Positions 16,290-23,589 of a DNA stretch of 61,836 nt are shown here, one piece after another (positions within the stretch are counted from its first letter, which is position 1; the number at the start of each line of letters is the position of its first letter). The notes under the pieces were generated by a model. It worked only from the letters and a program-made list of their open reading frames with translations, was not told the DNA's origin and did no database searches. The stretch spans positions 1 to 61,836 of the forward strand of contig NZ_BSVC01000015.1 of the NCBI RefSeq assembly GCF_030269905.1. Direction: 5' to 3'. The DNA comes from Pelosinus sp. IPA-1. GTDB taxonomy: Bacteria; Bacillota; Negativicutes; DSM-13327. The translations under genes were made by a program, and so were the position numbers.

Positions 16290-16323
16290 ACGTTATTATA
16301 ATATAATAATATTATAATAACGT
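16290..16323. promoter_or_regulatory. 34-bp perfect palindrome upstream of the permease operon
   Basis: Arms ACGTTATTATAATAT (16290-16304) and its exact complement (16309-16323) surround AATA. The length and AT-rich dyad fit an ArsR-family operator; the arsR in the same operon is the obvious candidate to bind it. Confidence 0.7.
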
Positions 16324-16369
16324 CAATAATATTTTATTTAATAGAATGTATACCAAGCTATCGCTTGCT

Positions 16370-16410
16370 AATATAAATGCCCTTGCGCTCATGGCAAGGG
16401 CATTTATATT
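16370..16410 (-). terminator. Terminator of AAA+/VWA module A
   Basis: Perfect 17-bp arms (AATATAAATGCCCTTGC and complement) with a 7-nt loop, 16 nt behind the VWA gene. Confidence 0.8.
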
Positions 16411-16425
16411 TATTATAGCAACACC

Positions 16426-18168
16426 TTAGCAATGACTTTGCTGCAAGAAAATTGCATCATTCAACGATTGCTTTTTCAGCTCATCAACTATATATATAGT
16501 CCCACCAGCTGCTTCACTTAACTGCGCTAGATGATTGTGAAACGGTTTTAAACCAATAGCAATAAAATCATAGCCTGCTTTTTTAATCTCTCTTGCGACT
16601 GTAATAGCATCATTTATCGACTCCTGTGTAGTACAGTCAGGACTATCAGGTAGTCCATCTGTAATTAAAATTATGGTGGGATGACAGGCTTTAGCCCTTT
16701 TTAGATGCTGTAAACCTGCTTTCAATCCAAGTGCCAGTGGTGTTGATCCACAAGCTTTAATATTGCGTAAACCCTGTTCCACTTGCCGATAATTTCGAGT
16801 CAAGGGCACTCTCACATCTGCCCTTTGTTCCTGAAAAGTAACTACACTAATACGATCGGGAGTTGTAAATAATAATTGATGAGCTAAAGCTTTTGCCGCA
16901 TTTATGCGTTTCCCCTCCATACTGGCACTGGCATCAATAATTAGGCATATCTCCCTTTCTTTAGATCTATGGCGAATATAATGTTGCAAATCCTCTTCGG
17001 TAATTTGAAAATCCGCCTTTTTTTCCTCTGCCATACGACGTACTGCAGCATATACTGTTTCAGCAATCCCCAACTCAACCAAAGCCTCTTGCCCAACTTT
17101 TTGAATAATGCGCCTTCCTTTATGACCATTCTTCCACTGAGATACATGCTTTGCGTTATTTGATTTTATTGATGCTTGTTTATTCAGTTTTTGCATACGG
17201 CGCAATTGCTCTTCAACTTCTACTAAGTTGCGCTCCAGATATTCTTCATACTCCTTACTATATTCCCTACGATCTATAGTTATAGTGTGACCTTCCAACT
17301 TGATAATTCCCTTCCCATCCATGCCGACCAACATTTGATCATCACTATCACCTTTTGTTAAACCTTTCGATAACCTATTCTGATCTTCAGTCTTATTTAA
17401 AAATTCCTTTATATCAGTAGAGTTATCAATATCTTTCTTTAAATCCTCAGAGTCTTTAATTTCTTGCTGCTGTTTGGTAACTGGTGACAATTCTGTTAGA
17501 TTTTTCTCCCGTAAACAAGAGTCCGAATCTGTGGTATATGCTGAAAAATCCTCTTCCGCACCGCTCTCACTATTTATATACAATATCCGTTCGTTACGAC
17601 GCAACTCTAAGTTACTTGCTAAAATAGCATTTTCCACCGCCTGCACGACATAAAATAACCCTGTCAAATCTTCTGATAGCAGCATTCCCGTTATATGCAC
17701 ATGGTTTTCATGAGCTTTGCATAAGGAAGCTTTTTTCCCATAATTGAGACTGCCTGTTATTCGCCCTCCTCCGCCTGACGTTTGGATATCAATCAGATCG
17801 GGATTCATAAAGATGCTGTGGGTGCAATTAACTTTTTCACCAATTTTAATCTGACATTGTTCATGATATACACAAATTGCTTCTTTTATCGTTTGTGCCA
17901 ACATTTTGGGGTCAACAAAACCACATTGATGAAATACATCCGCGTGATATATCTTGCCAATATCCTTTCGATGATAAAAAGTTTTCCCCGCATCATATTT
18001 TCGCAGAATATGTACTTCTTCGGGTTTGTGCAACTGATAATAATGTACTTTACAACTTATTACCGTACATTGCCCAATGCGCGCTCCTTTATCTTCGCGT
18101 AGCACTCTTGCCAATTGCTGTGCAGCTAGCCGCAGACGACTACATTCAAAATAAATGCTATTTTCCAT
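16426..18168 (-). CDS. VWA-domain protein, chelatase subunit D-like (module A)
   Basis: A 580-residue cytosolic protein. The C-terminal 175 residues are a von Willebrand A domain with an intact metal site: DASASM near residue 412, a Thr in GSTPLALGL, and ITDGLPDSPD. The first 200 residues are an unrecognised domain with conserved blocks GARIGQCTV, FHQCGFVD, DIQTSGGGGRITG and KAHENHVHIT, also present in the paralogue at 42707. A charged, low-complexity linker joins them. It follows the AAA+ gene by 1 nt, the order seen in Mg/Co-chelatase I/D and MoxR/VWA pairs. It is probably a partner of that ATPase; the substrate is unknown. Confidence 0.8.
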   Translation of the reverse strand: MENSIYFECSRLRLAAQQLARVLREDKGARIGQCTVISCKVHYYQLHKPEEVHILRKYDAGKTFYHRKDIGKIYHADVFHQCGFVDPKMLAQTIKEAICVYHEQCQIKIGEKVNCTHSIFMNPDLIDIQTSGGGGRITGSLNYGKKASLCKAHENHVHITGMLLSEDLTGLFYVVQAVENAILASNLELRRNERILYINSESGAEEDFSAYTTDSDSCLREKNLTELSPVTKQQQEIKDSEDLKKDIDNSTDIKEFLNKTEDQNRLSKGLTKGDSDDQMLVGMDGKGIIKLEGHTITIDRREYSKEYEEYLERNLVEVEEQLRRMQKLNKQASIKSNNAKHVSQWKNGHKGRRIIQKVGQEALVELGIAETVYAAVRRMAEEKKADFQITEEDLQHYIRHRSKEREICLIIDASASMEGKRINAAKALAHQLLFTTPDRISVVTFQEQRADVRVPLTRNYRQVEQGLRNIKACGSTPLALGLKAGLQHLKRAKACHPTIILITDGLPDSPDCTTQESINDAITVAREIKKAGYDFIAIGLKPFHNHLAQLSEAAGGTIYIVDELKKQSLNDAIFLQQSHC

Positions 18169-18169
18169 A

Positions 18170-19483
18170 TTATTTCTTTACTTCCACTGTAATTAACTGT
18201 TCATCTGGTAGTTGTCCTAAGGGCAATGCTCGTTTAGCGGGAGCTATCATTGTTTCGCCTACGGGATCAATGGCCTTAGCCACACTAGACATCTGTAATC
18301 CCCCTTTAGCCGAAGTACTCTTCCCTGATGCGTTATTACATCTGACTGAGAGTTTTTTCCGGAGATAATCCCACCACATCATCAACCATGATTTGTTTTC
18401 CTTATTCTTAATATCTACTTTTAATGCTTCTGATATATTACTATTTATAACATTATCCCGTTTATCCTCAAAACCATCGTGCAAATTTTTCAGATACCTT
18501 ATTATATTTGTTATTGTACCCACATCAGTCCGATGTCCTAATGCTAATGGCACCACCCGAATTATATCAGCGATAGTAATAGTTCGTCTGCCTGAAAGTA
18601 ATGTTGTAAGACTTGCTGCCGATTCCAACGCTTTCACTGCTCTTAAGCTTTCCAAACCAAATTCAATATAAATTGCCGCCAATATTTTTCTTATAGTTGA
18701 ATCAATCTGGATTGTTTCTAACTCTCCAACAAGTAATTGATCCAGCTCACGCCTGGATGAAAAATTACCCGTGCTATGGTTTAAGATATCGTATACTGCT
18801 TGATGGTTATTAGGTCTTCCCATTGATACCATTACGTCAAAACGATCAGCTAGTTGTTTACGGATTTGTACTAAAGATCCTGGCTCTTCATCAGGATTTG
18901 ATGCCGCCCAGATGCTAACCGACACCGGAAAATCAACAGTTGGCAATCCCGTTTCTTCAATTTGCACTCGCCCTGGCTTGGTGCCCATTACATCCAATAA
19001 TACATCAGCTAGTTCGGGAGATGTATCAGCAAGACGGTTTATTTCATCTATAAATATGATACCACGATGTGCCTGTGGTATTGTACCTGGTAGGAGGGCA
19101 GCTATTGAATTATTGCGGTCCGTTAATTTGCCAATATCAATACTGCCAATCACAGTACCCACCTTTGCTGCATGTGAGATTTCGAGAAAAGGGCAAGGTA
19201 GAATTTCAATGCCAATAGCCTGCACTTGTTTCTGCGACAAATTACGATGTTCTGGACAGTGGGGTGCATCAGGATGACAATTATAGATGCAATTTTTTAT
19301 TCTAGCTATCGGCGGCAAAATTTGCTTTGCTGCACGAATGATAGTGGTCTTACCTGTTCCGCGTAATCCCTCTACATGAATATGAAATGGAACGTTATTA
19401 GTCTGAGCAGCGATTGACATTTCCAATGCGCAAAACAGATCTTTATTCCCATCATACCGAATAAGATGATAGTACGAGTTCAT
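18170..19483 (-). CDS. AAA+ ATPase, chelatase subunit I-like (module A)
   Basis: A 437-residue AAA+ protein of the BchI/MoxR type: Walker A GLRGTGKTT, Walker B GIIFIDEINRLADTSPELAD, sensor region SIWAASNPDEEPGS. Between the Walker motifs it has a Cx3Cx6C cluster (NCIYNCHPDAPHCPEH) and a further CPFLEIS cysteine, both conserved in the paralogue at 44385 and absent from ordinary BchI as far as I know. A variable linker leads to a conserved C-terminal tail (IDP...IAPAKRALP). The ATG at 19483 follows GGAGAGGG. Upstream lies a 24-bp palindrome. Chelation or protein remodelling activity is inferred from family only. Confidence 0.8.
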   Translation of the reverse strand: MNSYYHLIRYDGNKDLFCALEMSIAAQTNNVPFHIHVEGLRGTGKTTIIRAAKQILPPIARIKNCIYNCHPDAPHCPEHRNLSQKQVQAIGIEILPCPFLEISHAAKVGTVIGSIDIGKLTDRNNSIAALLPGTIPQAHRGIIFIDEINRLADTSPELADVLLDVMGTKPGRVQIEETGLPTVDFPVSVSIWAASNPDEEPGSLVQIRKQLADRFDVMVSMGRPNNHQAVYDILNHSTGNFSSRRELDQLLVGELETIQIDSTIRKILAAIYIEFGLESLRAVKALESAASLTTLLSGRRTITIADIIRVVPLALGHRTDVGTITNIIRYLKNLHDGFEDKRDNVINSNISEALKVDIKNKENKSWLMMWWDYLRKKLSVRCNNASGKSTSAKGGLQMSSVAKAIDPVGETMIAPAKRALPLGQLPDEQLITVEVKK

Positions 19484-19576
19484 ATCAACACCCTCTCCCG
19501 CCATTTATTAAACTTGTTTTATATAATCACTACATGGAATTTGTAAAACTACATCTATAATTCTCGAATTCAAAAC

Positions 19577-19600
19577 ATGAGTATATTCAATTATACTCAT
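19577..19600. promoter_or_regulatory. 24-bp palindrome upstream of module A
   Basis: ATGAGTATA and TATACTCAT are perfect 9-bp arms around TTCAAT, about 94 nt before the AAA+ start. No equivalent was found upstream of module B, so the two copies are probably regulated differently. Confidence 0.6.
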
Positions 19601-19736
19601 TTGAGATACCTTTATTACTACTATTTATATATATTTAGCTGCGTAGTTTGCCACTTTGTTAATATCGTTAATATTACACTTACTATTGATCTTTCTGCTT
19701 CATCTCAATCCATCTTTTCGTATTTAGTCATTAAAA

Positions 19737-19762
19737 AGAGAACCTAGATATCTAGGTTCTCT
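19737..19762 (-). terminator. Terminator of glpF
   Basis: A perfect 26-bp palindrome (AGAGAACCTAGAT and complement) followed on the minus strand by TTTTT, 18 nt behind the glpF stop. Confidence 0.85.
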
Positions 19763-19779
19763 GAAGGCTCTGAATCTAA

Positions 19780-20508
19780 TTACAGTATACCGATCGCCTT
19801 AGCTAACGCAAAGGCTACACCGCCACCGATAAATGGTCCAACAACAGGAACCCAAGAATACGCCCAATCGGAAGATCCTTTGCCCGCGATAGGGCAAAAG
19901 GCATGTGCAATTCGAGGACCTAAATCCCGAGCGGGGTTAATAGCATATCCAGTAGTACCACCTAAACTCGCACCAATACCCCATACTAACACTGCCACCA
20001 TATAAGGCCCAAATCCCGGAGACATTGATCCTACTGCCTTAGAGAACATAGCGAAAATAGCAAATACTAATATAATAGTACCAATAATTTCACAAATTAA
20101 GTTCTGTGAATAGTTACGAATTGCTGGACCGGTACAGAATACAGCTAGTTTAGCACCTTGGTCATCGGATATCTCCCAGTGACCACGGAAATAAATCCAA
20201 ACTATAACTCCACCAACAAAGCCACCACCAACTTGAGAAATCATAATCATAATTGCTTCAGAGCTTGTGTATACACCATTTAGCAGTTTTGCAAAAGTAA
20301 CAGCTGGGTTAATATCAGCTTGAGGAGCACCGCAGGCTATTGCCACAAAAACGCCCACTAAAACGCCAACCATCCATCCTGTAATAATGTTAAACCATCC
20401 AGCATTTTCGGCTTTTGATCCTTTCAGCAACGAATTTGCAACAACACCATCACCTAAAATAATCAAAGTTGCTACACCAAGAAATTCTCCTAAATACGGA
20501 GTTGCCAT
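19780..20508 (-). CDS. glpF: Glycerol uptake facilitator (aquaglyceroporin)
   Basis: A 242-residue major intrinsic protein with six membrane helices and both NPA boxes: INPAVTFAKL and INPARDLGPR. The Asp after the second NPA marks the glycerol-conducting branch rather than a strict water channel. The ATG at 20508 has AAGGAGG at 7 nt. It stands alone between terminators. Because such channels also pass As(OH)3, an arsenic link is possible near this island, but glycerol uptake is the simplest reading. Confidence 0.92.
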   Translation of the reverse strand: MATPYLGEFLGVATLIILGDGVVANSLLKGSKAENAGWFNIITGWMVGVLVGVFVAIACGAPQADINPAVTFAKLLNGVYTSSEAIMIMISQVGGGFVGGVIVWIYFRGHWEISDDQGAKLAVFCTGPAIRNYSQNLICEIIGTIILVFAIFAMFSKAVGSMSPGFGPYMVAVLVWGIGASLGGTTGYAINPARDLGPRIAHAFCPIAGKGSSDWAYSWVPVVGPFIGGGVAFALAKAIGIL

Positions 20509-20722
20509 GATCAAACCTCCTTATTTTTTCTTACCAAGTTAAAAGCTTATCTCCCCTCCTTACTATTTTTAAAAAATTGTCTCTCTCTCCAGTACCATTA
20601 TATTATTCATGATTTTAAAATAGACGGTGATTTTAGATAATATCTAATTACAACTATCCATGTAAATGGATGACCTACTCAGATGAATATTTCATATAAC
20701 AAAGTGCTTTGAGCAAAAAAAG

Positions 20723-20742
20723 TGGAGCCTTTACAGGCCCCA
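20723..20742 (-). terminator. Possible terminator
   Basis: On the minus strand TGGGGCCT and AGGCTCCA pair (one G-T pair) around GTAA and are followed by ACTTTTTTT. It may end transcripts coming from the HicB-like gene about 510 nt upstream. Confidence 0.55.
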
Positions 20743-20873
20743 TGACAAATTTATTTGGTACTTTACTATACGTTTGGTGATAAATAAATATACCAATATT
20801 ATTTAACTTTACTCATCTATTAAGCCTTATTATGCCTAAAACATCTATTTACCCAAGGCATGGAAAGTATAAT

Positions 20874-20913
20874 AATAGAACCTTGTGAACATTAACGTTC
20901 ACAAGGTTCTATT
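20874..20913. repeat. Long perfect hairpin
   Basis: 17-bp arms (AATAGAACCTTGTGAAC and complement) with a 6-nt loop. It lacks a strong U-tract; it could be a terminator for the lost gene region or a mobile repeat. The remainder of 20515-20975 shows no gene. Confidence 0.55.
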
Positions 20914-20975
20914 GTTTAAAATCGCTACTTACGTAATTTACCATAAATGCGATTAGAAATTATCTTAGGTCATGA

Positions 20976-21207
20976 TTGCCAGATGTCGGTAATGTCGCGG
21001 AACAGGTAGACTGATGAAGATTAGAGAAGACGGATTCCCCCTAAATCCAGTTGCCTTGCCGGTATCGACGCTGGTATTAAACCATTTATTGAGGCGGCTA
21101 CAGCTGCAGATATAGTAATAACAATTGCTAGCTGCGAGGTTGGATGTGCCAAGAAGATCACTAGAATAAGCTTATTTTTAAATAATAATCTCAGCATACT
21201 AAATTAA
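20976..21207 (+). pseudogene. Decayed DGC-domain protein gene
   Basis: Plus-strand frames read LPDVGNVAEQVD, then two stops, then after a frame change SSCLAGIDAGIKPFIEAATA and ITIASCEVGCAKKI up to a TAA at 21205. These match in order the DGC protein at 10647 (TSCLAGIGAG, DGCKMACAK), so this is a degraded relative with stops and at least one frameshift. It has no start codon with a binding site. Confidence 0.7.
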
Positions 21208-21255
21208 AAAGTAACTATATTAACAACGAGTTATTTATTTTTCATGTATGCCTTA

Positions 21256-21738
21256 TTATTTATATTCATCTTCTGGTTCTGGTATTACTTTTCCATCTTC
21301 TAAGGCTATATCAATCCATGCCGCTTTTGCATCTTGAATCATTTCAAAAATATCTTGCCAATTATCGCCTTGCGTTAAACAACCAGGAAGTTCTGGAATT
21401 TCTGCCACATATCCCCCTTCGGATGCAGGAAAAATCACCATTTTATAAGGCAAAGACATGTAATACTCAAAATCTTTATTTTCTTCAACTTTTCTCATTT
21501 GCTCTGCCCAACCTTCCCTCGGTATTTTTTTTTCGCTAAATGTACTATTTTTTTCTATAGTTTTAGTGGGTGAATCAGTATATAGATGCAGCCCTTGATT
21601 ATTAAAGGGAGTAGCTTCTACTATATTGAAACCTTCTCCTCCATTATAACCACATGGACGAATCCCTTCAGTTATAATTTTTATAGGAGTATCATTCTTT
21701 AATCCCCATAAAACTTTTTTCAGCTCACCTACATTCAT
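21256..21738 (-). CDS. HicB-like protein with an extra N-terminal domain, no HicA partner
   Basis: A 160-residue protein. The C-terminal 70 residues follow the HicB antitoxin pattern (MVIFPASEGGYVAEIPELPG then CLTQGDNWQDIFEMIQDA). The N-terminus MNVGELKKVLWGLKNDTPIK resembles a short phage/plasmid-type domain that begins MTVGELI. The ATG at 21738 has AGGAG at 7 nt, while an ATG 33 nt upstream has none. HicB normally neutralises a HicA RNase encoded next to it; no HicA-sized gene with a double-stranded RNA-binding motif is adjacent, so it may be a solitary HicB-fold regulator. Confidence 0.7.
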   Translation of the reverse strand: MNVGELKKVLWGLKNDTPIKIITEGIRPCGYNGGEGFNIVEATPFNNQGLHLYTDSPTKTIEKNSTFSEKKIPREGWAEQMRKVEENKDFEYYMSLPYKMVIFPASEGGYVAEIPELPGCLTQGDNWQDIFEMIQDAKAAWIDIALEDGKVIPEPEDEYK

Positions 21739-21808
21739 ATCTTCACTCCTATCTTGCACGTATATTTTCATCTGGAACTTCTATAAGATCATACTCCTAA
21801 TCTATCAA

Positions 21809-23071
21809 CTAGATCTTGTCGGTAGAGTTACGCTTAGAGAATATTTTCGATTCAATACCAGAATTTTGTGGTACATACAATTGGACTTCTTCTAGTTCTT
21901 TAGGTAAATAATCTAACCTAGAATTGGGGTGATCTATTGGATTAATATATAACCCTGAACTGTTTTTTAGATGGCTTGGAACGGGAAATGCTCTGCTATT
22001 TTTCACTGTATGCAAAGCACTATTAATCGCTTTATATGCTGAATTTGATTTTGGACTTTCCGAAACAAATATAACAGCTTCCGCTAGAGGGATACGTGCC
22101 TCTGGCATACCGATAAATTCTATAGCTTGCTTTGCTGCAATTGCTACTTGCAAAGCCTGAGGGTTAGCAAGTCCAACATCTTCTGCAGCCTGGATTACTA
22201 CTCTTCTTGCTATGAAAATTGGATCAACTCCTGAATCTAGCATACGGGCTAACCAGTATATAGCTGCATCAGTATGACTTCCTCTCATTGACTTGATAAA
22301 CGCAGATGTAAGATCATAGAAATCCGTTGTAGATATACCATTTGACCTTAACTGGAAAGCCTGCTGTATGGTATCAAGATTAATCTTGCCTTCTCTCTTC
22401 GTAGAATAAGAGGCAACTTCTAAGGCATTTAGAGCACTACGAACATCTCCATTACAAATATCAGCCAAATAATCTAGAGCATCCATTTCTATCCCCATTT
22501 GTTGGTTTCCTAGACCTCTCTCAACGTCACTGAGAGCATTATTAACTATTTTTTTTACTTCACTCGCAGTCAGAGGATAAAGATTATATATCTTGCATCG
22601 AGAAACAAGGGGTGGGATGATATCATGAGTTATACTTTCGGTTGTTGCACCGATTAAAATAAATGTGCCCTCTTCTACCGCTTGAAGCAAGGACATCTGT
22701 GTATTAGATTTTAAGGCGTGTATTTCGTCTAGAAATACGATAGTTTGCTTCCTATAAAATTTCATACTATCTTTTGCTTTGTCCATAACGGATCTAAGAT
22801 CTGCAATTGAAAGAGAGACAGCATTTAATTTTACAAATTCAGCACTTGTTATACTGCTAATTATTGATGCTAAGCTTGTCTTACCAGTAGCTGGTGAACC
22901 TTGAAGAATCATTGACTGAACTTGGTCAGATTCGATAAGCTTACGCAATAGCTTTCCTTTTCCTAATAAGTGTTCTTGACCTACGAACTCACGCAATGTC
23001 CTAGGCCTCATCCTTTCAGCAAGAGGCTTATTCGCGATTGTTTGATTAGCTTGGTAGTCGAAAAGATCCAT
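21809..23071 (-). CDS. rarA: Replication-associated recombination protein RarA, probable chimera across a transposon end
   Basis: A 420-residue AAA+ ATPase of the RarA/MgsA/WRNIP1 family, active at stalled forks: opening MDLFDYQ and PLAERMRPRTLREFVGQEH, Walker B IVFLDEIHAL, sensor IGATTES, and C-terminal helical domain (GSHTDAAIYWLARMLDSG, ARRVVIQAAEDVGLANP). The P-loop reads GSPATGKTS instead of the usual GPPGTGKTT. Codons 1-61 (to 22889) are inferred to come from the inserted element and the rest from the host gene, joined at ACTGGT. Start is ATG 23071 with AAGGGGG at 7 nt; a consensus promoter lies 42-70 nt upstream. Alternative: the whole gene is element cargo. Confidence 0.85.
   Translation of the reverse strand: MDLFDYQANQTIANKPLAERMRPRTLREFVGQEHLLGKGKLLRKLIESDQVQSMILQGSPATGKTSLASIISSITSAEFVKLNAVSLSIADLRSVMDKAKDSMKFYRKQTIVFLDEIHALKSNTQMSLLQAVEEGTFILIGATTESITHDIIPPLVSRCKIYNLYPLTASEVKKIVNNALSDVERGLGNQQMGIEMDALDYLADICNGDVRSALNALEVASYSTKREGKINLDTIQQAFQLRSNGISTTDFYDLTSAFIKSMRGSHTDAAIYWLARMLDSGVDPIFIARRVVIQAAEDVGLANPQALQVAIAAKQAIEFIGMPEARIPLAEAVIFVSESPKSNSAYKAINSALHTVKNSRAFPVPSHLKNSSGLYINPIDHPNSRLDYLPKELEEVQLYVPQNSGIESKIFSKRNSTDKI
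22883..22888 (-). other. Inferred left junction core of the rarA-inserted element
   Basis: ACCAGT (plus strand) marks where the rarA coding sequence changes from element-supplied to host, at the T-G codons of the Walker A motif. The right junction has ACCTGT at the equivalent codons. Position is inferred by comparing the two rarA copies. Confidence 0.55.
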
Positions 23072-23112
23072 AAACAAGCCCCCTTATTTTCATCGTTGAT
23101 AAGATATTGATA

Positions 23113-23141
23113 ATTATACCCCTATTCTAATTGATTTCCAA
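23113..23141 (-). promoter_or_regulatory. Promoter for the rebuilt rarA
   Basis: TTGGAA (23136-23141) and TATAAT (23113-23118) are separated by exactly 17 nt and face rarA. It lies in the 112-nt gap between tnpC and rarA, inside the element, so the element would supply both promoter and start codon. Confidence 0.75.
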
Positions 23142-23183
23142 GTAATGAAACTAGGAGACAAAAATACTTTTTTTAGTTTCAGA

Positions 23184-23585
23184 TTATCTTTCTTCTCTTA
23201 AGCTTATACCCTTTTCGACTAACAACGTAGTTACTTCTTTTAAGGCAAGTTTATATTTATTTGCTATCTGTTTCCAGTAATCAGCTTCATTCTTCCAAAG
23301 TTCAACTTCCTTACTTGATGTTTTTATTCCCACCTCAGATCCACTACGATAACGGGTTATAATTACACTATAATACGAATGCTCTAATGTCCTTTTTGGT
23401 ATTGCTGTTATGTCGGAGACTGCTGTATATGTAACTTGTATTCCCTCTTCAACAAGTTTTTCACATGCCTCGCGTATCTGCATAAGCCTAAAATCCTTTT
23501 CTTTTTGTTTTTTTGAATTTATAATTTTTGTTTTGGCTGAATTATTTTTTTTTATGTTTTTATCTACAATTACCCGCAATGTCAC
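23184..23585 (-). CDS. tnpC: TnpC-like accessory transposition protein
   Basis: A 133-residue, strongly basic protein (NIKKNNSAKTKI, NSKKQKEKDF). The middle region, ACEKLVEEGIQVTYTAVSDI then IPKRTLEHSYY, is a helix-turn-helix-like block of the TnpC/DUF6262 type, followed by a coiled-coil-prone tail (EVELWKNEADYWKQIANKYK). In Tn554 the small TnpC affects orientation and efficiency of insertion. The GTG at 23585 is chosen: GGAGGG at 8 nt, and exactly 4 nt behind the preceding stop, like the other two junctions in the operon. Confidence 0.7.
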   Translation of the reverse strand: MTLRVIVDKNIKKNNSAKTKIINSKKQKEKDFRLMQIREACEKLVEEGIQVTYTAVSDITAIPKRTLEHSYYSVIITRYRSGSEVGIKTSSKEVELWKNEADYWKQIANKYKLALKEVTTLLVEKGISLREER

Positions 23586-23589
23586 CAAG

